Positions 1 to 10,827 are shown, counted from the stretch's first letter. The stretch is 22,500 bases of DNA from Chara braunii (GCA_003427395.1 BFEA01000293.1:1740087-1762586); one strand, 5' to 3'. Notes: a model not told the origin generated them from the sequence alone. A program made the numbers and translations.

Positions 1-86
<86 letters not shown>
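1..86. repeat. (GA)n microsatellite, left edge
   Basis: An almost uninterrupted GA dinucleotide run with one AAA interruption near 73. It starts at the window edge, so its full length is unknown. A second GA block follows at 319-450, and the 232 bp between them (87-318) hold only pyrimidine-rich unique sequence in which I see no gene. Confidence 0.98.
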
Positions 87-87
<1 letters not shown>

Positions 88-318
88 GTGGATCTTGGCA
101 TATGGGTGTCAGTGCATCGCACTAGAAAGGTGGAACGCATGAACATGGCGAAAAACGGAAGAGATAAAGGGGGAATGTTTTGTTATGTTTTCATTCTTTG
201 TTCTTTATGTATGTGCTTCCTCTTTTGTTTTCGTTCTTTCGTCACTTCTTTTCTCGTTATTGGTTGATCAACTCATGGTTGGATTTAAAATTAACGCGAG
301 CGCTCGTGCAAGCGAGCA

Positions 319-955
<637 letters not shown>

Positions 956-990
956 TGGCAGTCTATTTGGAGTCCGTTGTACTACATTTT
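956..990 (-). other. Short spacer between RT stop and 3' pseudo-LTR
   Basis: About 35 bp separate the RT stop codon (991-993) from the repeat boundary. The PLE therefore has almost no unique 3' untranslated sequence outside the pseudo-LTR. Confidence 0.6.
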
Positions 991-3081
991 TTATGAATTC
1001 ATTCTGTATTTCAGTCTCGGTTCATGTACCAGTGAATGGCCAACAAAATGTCTGATTGTTGCCTCTCTACACCTTCTGAGGTAGGCCTGTACCGCGTCTT
1101 GTATGAAATCCCATGGGTATTCCAACAGGTATAGCTCTGTGTATAGTAGATATAAAGCCTGTGGAAGGTCCTGCGGGTGAGAGGTATTAGCTACCATTCT
1201 GTGAACTGTGCCGATAATCGTAAGAACCTTCATTTTAAGAGAACCGACACTCCTGAAGTGCCGAACCGTACAAAAGACGCCCAGAGACCCCTCCTGAAGG
1301 GCTTCTTCGTTCTTCATATGATGCGAGTACTTCAGGAGGGGTTCATCCTGTATTTCAATAGTCGTTTCAAGGAATTTTAATTTCTTGTCCTGAATGCTTG
1401 ATGTTTGTTCCAATGTGAGTGAAAAATGGTAGCAGTCTTTGAATCTCTGCATTATGTTGGCACCATCTTCCACTCTTTGTCTGTGTACTATAATGGCGAG
1501 GAAGACATTATCCACGAATGTTACTCCTTGAATTGCTCTTTCGTCTGTCCCTAGCGACTTAACCCAATTCCATTCATCGAATGCACAAACCATGTTGGCT
1601 ATTGGTGGGCTCGACCCTTTGCCCATTGGTACTCCCTTAACCTGCTTCAGCAATACACCCTGTGCATAGAAGTAAGCATGAGAAATATCAAATTGTAGTA
1701 GTTCAATTAACTTGACGATTTTTACTATCTTCCAACTCCAGATTCCATTGGAATTTCTAAAATTTATGTTTTTTCCGCGTGTTTGTATGGTAAGATGTGT
1801 CCTTCGTTTCGCATGAGTTTTCTCCTCCAGCCAGGTCATAGCTGTGACCATAGGTTTATGATCCAGGTTTGAGAACATATCCTTAGCGTCATAGGTCGCA
1901 CACACCACCGCTGCCTTTTCCCCATAGATAGTATCTGTAGTCTGATTACAGTGTTGCAATCTTGGTTCCAGTTCATTCGTTGCATGCAAATGGAAACCCA
2001 CCTGCTCTCTCGTGAGTAGGAAATTAATCGCACGTGATAAGATTTTTGATGCTTCTCTTCTTGGTTCGTTATATGTGGGTACTATCGGTATGTGTCTTGA
2101 TACATCCTTATGCTTTGGTCGTGAGTACGCAGTCCCGAAAGTGCCCTTATCATCCCACTTTGCGATGATCTCCAATCCTGCTTTTTTATATCGCCGCTTA
2201 ATTATAGACATGAGCTCATCTACATGCATGCTAATGTGTTCATAGTGTGGAGAATCAACGAACAATGCTTTGTTAGCATGCCACCATACATTTGGGCATT
2301 CAACATATGTGTCCCTTGGATTCCTGTCCAGTGGTGACAGAATTAAGTCCTTCAACATGTGTTTAATGCGCATCACATTCGAGATAGGCATGCCGTCAGC
2401 AGCCAGCTTAGCCTTTGTGCCCTCTTGTGTATAGTCCGTCACACATAATGGATCTAGTCCGTATATGCTTGGACTTCTCAGTACGGAGAGCTTCATGGAT
2501 TGTTTCAACCCTTCGTGTGCCCAGGTCTTCCCAATATCCGGGATATTCTTAGCATTCATTAATATAGGATCCGTCGATACCTTCCCTAGACGAAAGGCGA
2601 TGTGTCCATCGATTTTCGGCCAGCTGAGATTGAGACATGGGCACGGTGGTTCAACTTCCCATTTCAACCTGTGATTGTGCATTATTCCACCAATCGTCTT
2701 TGATTTCTGGAACATTACTCGGCATCGATTCGCAAGATCAGATGCTAGTATTTTATCTTGAATATTACGTATGATCATGTCTGCAACCCATGCCCGGACT
2801 TTACCCAGGATTATAGATGAATCAAAAGGAACCTTAACAATTAATCTCTGTGGAATCTTGAAACCAAATAATCTTAATGCAATTCTCGTGAGAATCCCCC
2901 TCAAATTCGATCGCTGCTTCTTTGATTCGAAAGTTTTCAGTTTGAATAGTTCAATGAATCTGCTTATATCCAACTTATATAGATATTTCTTGGACCAAGG
3001 TGCCCGTAAGCTGTGAATCAGAAGCATACGCAACTTATTCACATTCATTCGAGTCTTAACCAGGGTTTGAATATTAAACAT
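991..3081 (-). pseudogene. PLE reverse transcriptase with CxC linker
   Basis: A 696-codon open frame with no internal stop. It starts at ATG 3081 (in-frame stop just upstream at about 3091-3093) and overlaps the end of the GIY-YIG frame by 37 nt in a different frame. The CxC linker signature is CPC at residues 147-149. RT motif A is TYDAKDMFSNLDH (about 396-408, catalytic Asp398). Motif B is KGVPMGKGSSPPIANM (482-497). Motif C reads TFVDN (521-525), so the second catalytic Asp of the usual xxDD is Asn. Motif D/E is KLKFLETTIEIQ (567-578), a typical PLE signature. The long stretch between linker and motif A leaves room for the insertion-in-fingers domain reported for this clade, but I cannot delimit it. 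In a working element this would be the C-terminal half of one protein with the endonuclease. I call it a pseudogene because of the frame break and motif C change, although the frame itself is well kept, which implies a fairly recent insertion. Confidence 0.9.
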
Positions 3082-3723
3082 ATTCCCATTTCAATGAGTT
3101 GCCTACTTTCTTTCAACATCTTGATTTGTTCGTCAATTTTTTTCACCGTCGCACCAAACAATCTCTTGATTATCTTCCACTTTTCACCCCACACACCACC
3201 CGGTTTAACGTAAATCAGTGCATGACTTCTTAGTAGTGGGACTAGTCTAGCTGAAAAGTTACGATTATCTGATGAGAATAGGAAATGCAAGACCTTGCTT
3301 GTATTTGTCCGTGCTAAGCGCTTCCAATTCCTAACTCTTGGTCCATGTTTTCTCTTCCCTTTCGTAATCTTCTTTGTCCCCATTGTGTTCAGGTATGGAG
3401 TAAAGCGCCTGATGAGAATTTTCTCTGTTTCCTTAATTTTCCGTCTGTTGCCTGCCCAAATCGGGATTAAAGCGTAACGATGCCAACCAAATTTGGCTAG
3501 CCAGCTGTATAGTTTGTGCTGTGAATTTGTCGTAGGTTTTTGCGCGAGATTTACGTGTTCCCTCCATCGCCTGTTAATTCCTCTCTTCGTCTTTCCTATA
3601 TAGTAATGTCTAGTCCATGGTGATACTAGAATATATACGCATTGCATACTAACGGACACCACATCCCAGTCAGTAACAGTCGCCAATAGTAGATGCAGGA
3701 GACGACAGCCCACAATATCTCCC
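3045..3723 (-). pseudogene. GIY-YIG endonuclease exon of the PLE
   Basis: Open from the proposed 3' splice site (exon starts 3723) to a stop at 3045-3047. GIY-YIG signature: VYI (GIY equivalent) followed eleven residues later by YYIG, then the Arg-containing helix GINRRWREHV and the catalytic Glu region KETEKILIRRFTPYLNT, where Glu is followed by the conserved Asn. This nuclease nicks target DNA to prime reverse transcription. I see no CCHH zinc motif, in line with Chlamys rather than Naiad or canonical PLEs. After the nuclease core comes a basic stretch (KKITKGKRKHGPRVRNWKR) and a helical linker leading to the RT. The frame ends inside the RT start, so a -1 shift is needed to reach RT. No ATG stands at the head of this exon (the first near-cognate codon is GTG 3713), which supports joining to an upstream exon. 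Confidence 0.88.
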
Positions 3724-3881
3724 CTGCCATGACAAGTGATAGAAAAAGTAATCGATATGCATGCTGAATTTTATAGCATGCCTCCCAGTCCCCAGACTTG
3801 ACGAATAGTTCAGTACGTGAGCTACATCAGTGTAGTTGCCATCTATCGGTCGAGCTGAGGAGGGATCCGTCTACCCCTTAC
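3724..3881 (-). other. Predicted spliceosomal intron inside the PLE coding region
   Basis: Minus-strand donor CAG|GTAAGG (exon ends 3882) and acceptor TTTTTCTATCACTTGTCATGGCAG|G preceded by a pyrimidine-rich tract (exon starts 3723), 158 bp apart. The acidic upstream frame stops inside the donor (TAA 3878-3880), and the GIY-YIG frame is closed upstream by TAA near 3775. Removing the intron leaves AG + G = AGG, and the upstream frame reads straight into the endonuclease frame. Canonical PLEs are known to keep introns, unlike most retroelements. The splice is inferred, not observed. Confidence 0.72.
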
Positions 3882-4243
3882 CTGTGGGCCATTTGTTGGC
3901 TATCATCCGATTCATCGGACGCTTCCCCCAAAGCCGATGTCTTAGAATCAGCCGTATCCTCCTCATTGTTGTCATCTTCATCCCGCTCAGATGATGCGTC
4001 CAGCTCATTTGGCCTGTCGAATGTGTCTTCGTCGTTAGCAGAGTAGATATGGTCTTCCTCGTTGTCGCGTACCACCAGGCCAGGAACGCCTCTGAGTGCA
4101 GCACGTGCTTGTGGTTTATCCTTGTATCGGATGTTGTGAATTTTGCAAATGGCCTGCAGTTCGTTATAGCAAAGCTTGAGAAGTTGGTACTCTGTCATTG
4201 GTTCGATGGCGAAGTCTAGACTTCGGATTGCCGGAGCCTTCTT
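3882..4243 (-). pseudogene. SAP-like and acidic segment of the PLE N-terminal extension
   Basis: In the same frame as the segment at 4247-5089, separated from it only by TGA 4244-4246, and open to the proposed donor at 3882. It begins with KKAPAIRSLDFAIEP, then LLKLCYNELQAICKIHNIRY plus KDKPQARAALR, which resembles the two-helix SAP DNA-binding fold (hydrophobic L..LQ.IC..H.IRY spacing with a basic second helix). After this comes a highly acidic tail rich in Asp, Glu and Ser (about 55 residues) ending MAHR at the splice donor. SAP modules bind AT-rich or scaffold DNA, and here one might tether the nuclease to chromatin. The SAP assignment rests on pattern only. Confidence 0.6.
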
Positions 4244-5089
4244 TCATTGCTTCTTCTTTGAGGCTGTTGGGTCTTGTTTCCCCTTTCCCTTCGGCTTTTT
4301 CGTGAGAGTGCCACCTTGCCGTGTTGCGCCCGTCCTTATGCTAGTTGTGGCATTCTTTGATGATGTTGTCGGGGTCCCCAATCGCAGCGGACGCGGAGTT
4401 AACTGTTTCTTCGGTGTGCGAATATTATTTAAAGCACCTTTAACCGCAGCCAATTCGTACTTCATGAGTCTCATCTCGTCCACGTCACGACGAATACCGT
4501 GAATGTCCAATGCAATCCGATTCACCGTCTCGCCATTTTCCACTCCCGTTATGCCCTTCTCATCCGCCTTCACAGGTACTCCATCCTTCACAAATGCTTC
4601 CCATTCTTTCAACTTGGGTAAACCTTCTTCTAATGCCTTGCTGATCATGACCTTGATTTGATCCATTGTTATTGGCTGTTGTTCCTTCTTCTTTGCCAAC
4701 CTGATGTCCTTCAGTTTCTTTTGCAGTTTATCCACTTGCTTCTTCGCCTTATCCATCTCCCGACGTAGCAAAAAGATCTCATCCTTCAGTTCAGCAGTAA
4801 ACCGCGCCCGGTTTTCCGGGGGAGGAAATTCATTCCTCCATGGTTCACGCGTACGAGGTCGATGTGGTTCACCCCTCCTTGGTGAATCCGATTCTGCTCT
4901 CCTCCGCCTGCCTGTCGAAAAAGATCTGGACCTCGATTTCGTCGGCTTGTCCTGTGGTGATCTGGAGCGTCCACGTGGTAATCTGGTTCGCCCCCGTCTC
5001 GATCGCTTGCGGCCATGTGACGATTTTGGTGACGACGATCCAGATCTTCTCCTTTGTCTATCCGAAGATCTCTATCTCGACCTTACCAT
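4244..5089 (-). pseudogene. Arg/Ser-rich and coiled-coil N-terminal segment of the PLE protein
   Basis: Proposed start ATG 5087-5089 in good context (GAG ATG G), giving MVRSR and then an in-frame TAG (5072-5074). After that stop the frame stays open for 275 codons to TGA 4244-4246. The first ~90 codons are packed with Arg-Ser/Ser-Arg dipeptides (RRRSGSSSPKSS, RKRSRRGRTR, GRSRSP, KSRSRSF), like RS domains of splicing factors. Next comes a charged heptad-like coiled coil (LKDEIFLLRREMDKAKKQVD through KKLKDIRLAKKKEQQ). It is followed by a mixed region containing NRIALDIHGIRRDVDEMRLM, and a Lys/Pro/Thr-rich basic end (TPKKQLTPRP, TKKPKGKGKQ). The layout suggests an RNA-binding, self-associating ORF1-like domain fused ahead of the nuclease. 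The function is inferred from composition, and I recognise no named family. Two stops make this copy inactive unless suppressed. Confidence 0.7.
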
Positions 5090-5546
5090 CTCCCCTTGAC
5101 ACGATGCGCCGCAATATGCTTGCTCAATGAAATAACTCCACGCAATACAAAAAACATACAAGATCCCCCAACAGTAAGTGGATAAGCCAAGTCGGAATAA
5201 AATATGAAACACATAAATCCATTCATGCTCACAACCTTCAGAAATGAATACAGAAATGCAAACATCCGCTCCATGATTCCACATAAATACCTAGATCGCT
5301 CTCCAGCACATGATCACAAAAAACGAGAAATAAATTTATACAACCTTCCTCCAAACGTGGTAGAAGAAGAACCGAAGTGCTAATCCTCAAGAATCGAAAA
5401 AGCTGAAAAAACACGTACAGATTTGCCACGAGTTAGTATAGCAATACAATAAATACAACCGTGTCTGATACTTACCACATGTACTGACGTGTCGACCTTA
5501 ACGGGTATGACTTCCCACGAGCTCAAGACACGTTGCGTAGAGATAT
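5090..5546 (-). promoter_or_regulatory. PLE leader between 5' pseudo-LTR and first ATG
   Basis: About 457 bp of unique sequence between the right pseudo-LTR and the proposed start codon. It contains short upstream reading frames with no recognisable product, one of which reads in phase into MVRSR. A pyrimidine-rich stretch ending TTTTTTCAG lies near 5410. It is most likely the 5' untranslated leader, and an additional leader intron cannot be excluded. Confidence 0.45.
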
Positions 5547-6171
5547 ATCAAAAGCTCAGTAGAACACATAAGCGCGAGGCATTACATATCACAAAATACA
5601 CCTATATGTCCATGGCATACATGACTACCCTTCTAGCCTCCTGCTTAGGTAGCTTCTCTTAGCCATCTTCCCTGTATATGTAGCATCTTGTCGTTCTCAT
5701 CTCCACCTACGAAAAATCCCCGATCTCATACTACGAAAATGTCCGATCCAACGATCTCGTCACGAGTCTCCAGATTCTCCCACGCATACGATCATGCCTC
5801 CAGATTATGAAGTAGACATTGGAACTTACCCCACAGAATGTGTAATGATGCAGTGACCAGGTTCATTGTCAGTTCGACCAACAATAATAATTGACCCATG
5901 CTGATGTCGTATGCTGATGCCGAATGTAGACTGGGCCAAGAACAGAACCCATGTAGGTTACAGTATGCTCATCGCGCCTCCTCCGCATATATGTATAACA
6001 TCGTGGTAGACTCGGTCGATCCCGTACTGCTGTCTACATTCTCGCTTCCGTGGTAGCTGGCGAAAACTACCGGGTCCCACGGTCCGTGTCGTTTGTGCGA
6101 CTGCAGCGATCGATCCGGGTTTAGTTGGTTCTGGATATATAGTCGTCCTGATTTATACTCCGCTAGTCATC
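5547..6171 (-). repeat. 5' pseudo-LTR of the PLE (right copy)
   Basis: The 625-bp counterpart of 451-955. The boundaries are the start of the shared ATCAAAA tract (5547) and the end of shared GTCATC (6171). It contains about 102 bp absent from the left copy (5715-about 5818) and a 39-bp stretch near 5874-5912 replaced in the left copy by a duplicated tract. In PLEs the upstream copy supplies the promoter. Confidence 0.93.
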
Positions 6172-7560
6172 CATTTCACTTTGTGAAGTGTTGGAGAGAT
6201 GAACGCGGTTTTTGCGGCGACGACAGTTTTTGGTGACGTACTGAGGGAGCGCTGCCAAATTTTTTCGGCTGCAACTGTGATTGTTTTTGGCAGTGATGCG
6301 GAAGCATTGCCGGATTTTTGCAGCGGCGACACTGGTTCTAACGACAGTGGTGCAAAAGCGCTGCTGGTTTTTCACGGCGGTGGTGGCAGTCGCACTTTGA
6401 AGGGGGGGTGTTGCTGAACTAATAGCGTGGTGGCATCAAGGTCTCTCTAATGGGAGGTACTGTCCGTTTAGAGACACGGCAACGGCGACAGTGCTGCCGG
6501 AATTTTGCAGCGTGGTGGAGCCGTTTTTGTTTTAGTGTGTGATTAGGCGGTGATGCCGCACAGCGGCGTGGTACCGGTTTTGACAGCACGACAAGCAGTA
6601 ATTCCGCCATTATTTTTTTTGTGGTGCATGGCGGCTTAGGTGGATTCCAATGTGACATGGAAGATGAAATGGCAGTGGTATGTGAGCATGTGGTGGTGCT
6701 ATTGGACGACCGTGGTATCCTTTTTAACAACAATGCAGAGCGGTACTTCCGCTGTTAAATTTTTGAGGTGTGCAGCACTTTCAGCATGGTGTAGAGATTG
6801 GGTCGGCATTGGTGCGTGGTTGGGACTGTGAGGCGATGATGCGTGGACCAGCGACATGAAGAGATCGCAGAGTGAGTGCATGTGGCACTGACTATTGGAG
6901 TTGTAGCGCTTGCGGTTTGCGCTGGAAGGACATCGTTATTTTTTTGGGACTCGCAGCACTGATGGTTTTCAGCCAGGGCCACCTTTATTTATTTTTTTTT
7001 TTATTATTTTTTTTTTTTTATTTTGCGATGCTCAGTGCAAGCGGTTTTAAGTTCTGAACCACCTAGTATTGCGGCGATGGTATAAGACTGCATTGAGACC
7101 ATCTGGGACCATTTTGGGACTAGATGAGACTGGTTGTTGTGATCGCCACCGACATGTTGGTGTAGCTATTGTGAGCGGACAGGATGATTTGAGGCGGCAT
7201 GGACTTGCGGTTGGTTTGGGAAGTGTCCTTGGAGGACGAGATGCAGTAGGGACTGCGTTGTGACTGTTCAGGATGTTAAGGCGACGTGAGTTTGGATCAT
7301 GGGAGCACCCTCTTTGAGGGTTATCTTATTCAGACATCTCAGTGGACCCAACCTTGGTGTGATCAGACACTTGGAGAAGGCGGCGGAGCGTCGTTCAGTG
7401 AAACGACCACAACTTGTGAAGTTGTGAGCCACATATTTTCATGTGGGCCGCAGATTTTCATATTCGACGATGATTTTTTTCTTCTGATTGGAATATTACC
7501 CGGCTTTCTTGAGTGAGCCAGACCAGACTTCATTCAAGGTCATTCAGTAAAATGACTTAG
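6172..7560. other. G/T-rich intergenic sequence, no recognisable gene
   Basis: Degenerate repeats built around phrases such as GCGGCGACnnnn(n)TTTTTGG and TTTTGCAGCG recur through about 6200-6800, giving short spurious frames on both strands. None has a domain, balanced composition or conserved motif I can name. A T-rich tract occupies about 6982-7022. This may be an eroded non-coding transposon, but I see no terminal repeats. Confidence 0.5.
6982..7022. repeat. T-rich tract
   Basis: About 40 bp almost entirely T with a few A. It could be the poly(A) trace of an old minus-strand retroposon, but no RT or LINE motifs adjoin it on the side where the body should lie. Confidence 0.6.
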
Positions 7561-8900
7561 ATTTCTCTTCACACCTGTATGAACCCACACTTAGTTGGAC
7601 CCTGTTCAATCGAATGTTCATTGAAAAGGCAAGGGAAATGTATGTTTGCATGTGGATGGTGAGGTCGAGTATGGGATTGCACTGGTTTTCTCTTGAACTT
7701 GTTTACTTTGCATGATGTGCAGATAGGTAGAAGGATGCTTGCAAAAAATATTGATTATGCTTATTTGAGATGAAGAAAATGATTGTCCTCTTTCTATGTT
7801 TCAAGTGTCTGCATGACAAAAGTACTTGAATTTTGAAGTGAATAATTTCAATGGTGTCGTGAAGGAAAACTCGTGAACATAATCAAAATGAAGATAATCA
7901 GACTTAGTATTTTCCTAAGCTTGACCCTTTCTATCCCGAATGACCTTATCTATTTGTGTCTGTCTAAATGATTCTCATTCTCTATCTCCTTCGATTTCGT
8001 TTCGTCCCAGTTACCCTGGACTTAGGAGAAATGAAAAATATATGAAAGCTACTTGCAGTGGACACATCTTATATCTGTAAGAAGCATCTAGGGCGAGGGT
8101 TCATTGTTTTAGGAGCCAACCTTGTTATCGACCCAGGGTGGGTCGTTCTACGGGAGGGTACTTTTCCAATTCGGTGGAGATGGCCCGACTTTTGAGATCC
8201 GAGTCATGTGGTCGGGTGAGGAGGAGTACCCTAGACCACTTCCTACAGGGAGAGGCATGCAACACTTCAAGCAATGCCCCTGATAAATAATCATTCGCAA
8301 AGTAGCCTGCCAGCCAATAAGATTGAGGAAGTATGAAGACAGGTGTGGGCGTGTATAATCTTAGGTTGACGGTAGGCTGAAATGAATGACTTTGGCAATG
8401 CCTCTCATCAAGTTAAAACTAAGGCAGTCGATTACCTTGTCGACAGCATCAATGTTATTTTCGATAGTCAACTCCTTGTTGGCAGTTATATGATTTTTGT
8501 GGATTTCGACCCGGGGTGGTAGGATTTTATTTTGATCTTATGTTGTTAAATGTGTTGTATGATGATTTAAATCCTTTTAGTTATCATTTCAGATTGGATG
8601 TGCGTTCTACCCAATACGATCGTTTTCTTTTGATGTAATTATATATGAATATTGTAACTTTCTTTTCACCATGTGTCCAACAAGACTAATATAAATATTT
8701 GGCCCATAATTTGGGTTTCACACTTGGTTGAGACCGTCCTAGTGGACCGACGTTCGCTTCGTACTTAGGAGATCAGCGCCCTAAGGGACGGGCGACGCTC
8801 GGGTCCACTTGGCGTTGACCAAGCGTATTTATACTACTGTGAATGAGCAAACGCCCTCAACTAACCTACCTCTGCGATTGCATATAAAAAATTTCGCACT
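7561..8900. other. Unassigned intergenic sequence
   Basis: No frame of useful length, no recognised protein motif and no tRNA. A small CGACCC-AGGGT-GGGTCG hairpin lies near 8129-8145, and a related CGACCCGGGGTGG phrase near 8508. TATAAATATTTGG near 8690 could be a TATA-like element. The base composition and phrases recall an eroded LTR, but I cannot find paired ends, a primer-binding site or a polypurine tract. Confidence 0.4.
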
Positions 8901-8926
8901 GGGTCAGTAGCTCAGTAGGGATACAC

Positions 8927-8953
8927 CCCTAAGGGTGGTGACAACCCTTAGGG
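8927..8953. repeat. Perfect 10-bp stem hairpin
   Basis: CCCTAAGGGT, a 7-nt loop GGTGACA, then ACCCTTAGGG, a perfect 10-bp inverted repeat. Each arm is itself nearly palindromic (CCCTAAGGG). A tRNA A-box-like phrase lies just upstream at 8908-8919 without a matching B box. Function unknown. Confidence 0.75.
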
Positions 8954-9140
8954 AAGGAAAACTTATGCCTCGCGGGAACCTATCCTGTCGTAGGGGACTG
9001 CGGGATGTACAGCTGGCGCACCTGGCCAGAGCGACGAAGGGACGAAGCAACCGCGACCGTCTTGGCGGCTCGCGGAATTAGTTAGGCGTCGTTCCCGAGT
9101 TATCTCTGAATTTTGATTTTGTTAAACTCCTGCGTGACAT

Positions 9141-9160
9141 GGTCGGGAGGGCTCCCGACC
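9141..9160. repeat. Perfect 8-bp stem hairpin
   Basis: GGTCGGGA-GGGC-TCCCGACC, a GC-rich perfect stem with a 4-nt loop, followed by TTTGCAAAAAA. It looks like a factor-independent terminator hairpin, but no transcript upstream justifies that call in a nuclear context. Confidence 0.7.
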
Positions 9161-9542
9161 TTTGCAAAAAAGGCGGGAGCCGATGCGATTGACACCGCAA
9201 GTCCTTCAGGTTCCGAACTTCACGTTCAATGCCTCAACCATAAAATTTTTACACTGCATGGTTGTCACGTATGACAACTTTCAACCCCAAATGGCGGAGT
9301 TCGGATGTCATTGAACTACGACAAATAGGACATTGGACTTGCACGCGTGTCGGAGCGATTGAACGATGCAAACGTTTCTTTGAATGGTATTTCGTTGTAA
9401 TCCGCCAGAATCCGAACTTCATCACCACGCCTTCAACGATAATAACAAGATAGAGTGGGGCGAGGCTAGTGAACTGTCGACCCTGAATTGTGAAGTTTGA
9501 ATCGCATCGAAGTAGACCAATTAGCTATTACAACAGAAAAAT

Positions 9543-10026
9543 TTCAAAAGTTAAATAATCATTATGGAGTAAAATTACATTCTAAATTTTAAATGATTCA
9601 TTCTATCTTTAAAAATGTCATTCCAATTTAAAAAAAAATTATCTTACTTGAAAACTTTTCTTCCAAGAATGGGGCATCCCTTCTTATTTGAATTGCATGT
9701 TAGAGATGGAATGAAAGTCTGGACGAGCTCATGAAATATTTTAATTCGACTGTCATTCTAAGTAAGGATTTCTAGTCATAAATATGTTGATCCAATCTAA
9801 ACTAGAAGATATTTGTTGTAGTAGAATGAAAGTCTAATTAAAACATTTGATAAACTCGTCCAAACTTTCATTCCATCTTGAACAAGTAGATAGAGTTGGA
9901 AGGGAAAACTCATATTTAGACGGAAAATTATCAAATTAAATTGAAAATTTTAGAATTAGATGAACATTGGAATGATAATTTATAAATATGAAGGATTTTT
10001 TTTTATGGAATGTTTTTTCAACTTTC
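9543..10026. repeat. AT-rich foldback (inverted-repeat) element
   Basis: Core arms 9698-9761 and 9821-9884 are inverted copies: the best 49 bp (9698-9746 against 9836-9884) match at 42 positions, including GAATGAAAGT and TGGACGAG, around a central spacer. Weaker inverted similarity continues outward on both sides to about 9546 and 10023 (AAAGTT ... AACTTTC). The sequence is non-coding and very AT-rich. This is the form of a MITE or foldback transposon with long terminal inverted repeats. A target-site duplication is not clear, so the outer limits are approximate. Confidence 0.65.
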
Positions 10027-10631
10027 ATATCTCGTATGAATGTTTCTGTTGTAGGGACATGTTTGTAAAAGGCACACGCGCCGACCTCTAAAAGTGTCAT
10101 TACTCTTTATAGGTGGCCGAAAAGACATTTGGCGCTCTCGCGCACTAACAAACCAACCCGTTCTCTTGTATATTGAACACGCATTAATGTGTTTCACATG
10201 TTTCATGATCGGCCCATTTATGCTTGGAGACATGCCATCCATATGCAACAGTGGCAGCATTATTCGTTAACGAACAATGTTGTCGATGGTGAATGAGGTT
10301 CTCGTCGGAACGAAGAGATGACCCGACAATGGTAACACTTATAATATTGTTCACTAAGGAACAATGCCATGATGGGGATGAGTTAATGAAATGAATAATA
10401 ATATTATGAAACACACTATGCCACGTGGCCCGATCATAAATGCGAGTACAGGTGCTGCAATTGCAAAGGCTTGTGTCTACGACAAAGAAGGTTAGGTTGG
10501 TCGCATAGGCGCTCAAGCGTATCATCCACGAATGCGCGCAATTTTTGGAGGTCTACACACCAATGCAGCGTGAGTTTCTTTAAGATCGCGCACCGATACG
10601 TCGAATGAGCCACATCGTTAACGTTGATGAA
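10027..10631. other. Unassigned sequence with two related palindromes
   Basis: No gene recognised. TTCGTTAACGAA at 10263-10274 is a perfect 12-bp palindrome followed by CAAT. ATTGTTC-ACTAAG-GAACAAT at 10346-10365 is a 7-bp-stem hairpin. Both contain GAACAATG followed by GATGG, so they look like two diverged copies of one unit. Confidence 0.5.
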
Positions 10632-10643
10632 ACATGAGTTGTG
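10632..10643. repeat. Target-site duplication, 3' side of LINE
   Basis: ACATGAGTTGTG, matching ACATGAGTCGTG at 16892-16903 in 11 of 12 positions. Four extra bases (AACC) lie between it and the poly(A) tail. Confidence 0.65.
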
Positions 10644-10647
10644 AACC

Positions 10648-10671
10648 TTTTTTTTTTTTTTTTTTTTTTTT
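10648..10671 (-). repeat. LINE poly(A) tail
   Basis: 24 consecutive T on the plus strand, that is a poly(A) at the 3' end of the minus-strand LINE. It lies just inside the putative target-site duplication. Confidence 0.9.
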
Positions 10672-10827
10672 GAAAAACTAGTCCGGCTGCTAGGGAGGGT
10701 GATACGAGGAGTCCCCCTTAGCAATCTTCCTAGATGCTCCAGTCTATTGGTGGGGAGCCGCACCTGCTGGAAATGGGGTCCAACGTCCCTTTTTTACATC
10801 AAACGACTGAGTCTTTATCAAAACTTG

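Noticed and set aside
3045-3093. Programmed -1 frameshift site between endonuclease and RT
   Set aside because: No X XXY YYZ heptamer in the correct phase; TTTAATA near 3076 is only a partial match.
6199-6733. Short frames on both strands in the G/T-rich region
   Set aside because: Biased composition from degenerate repeats, no motif, no continuity between frames.
8908-8980. tRNA gene or tRNA-derived SINE head
   Set aside because: TAGCTCAGTAGG fits an A box, but no B box or cloverleaf can be found downstream.
8100-9000. Solo LTR suggested by repeated CGACCC..GGGTGG wording and a TATA-like site
   Set aside because: No matching ends, target-site duplication, primer-binding site or polypurine tract.
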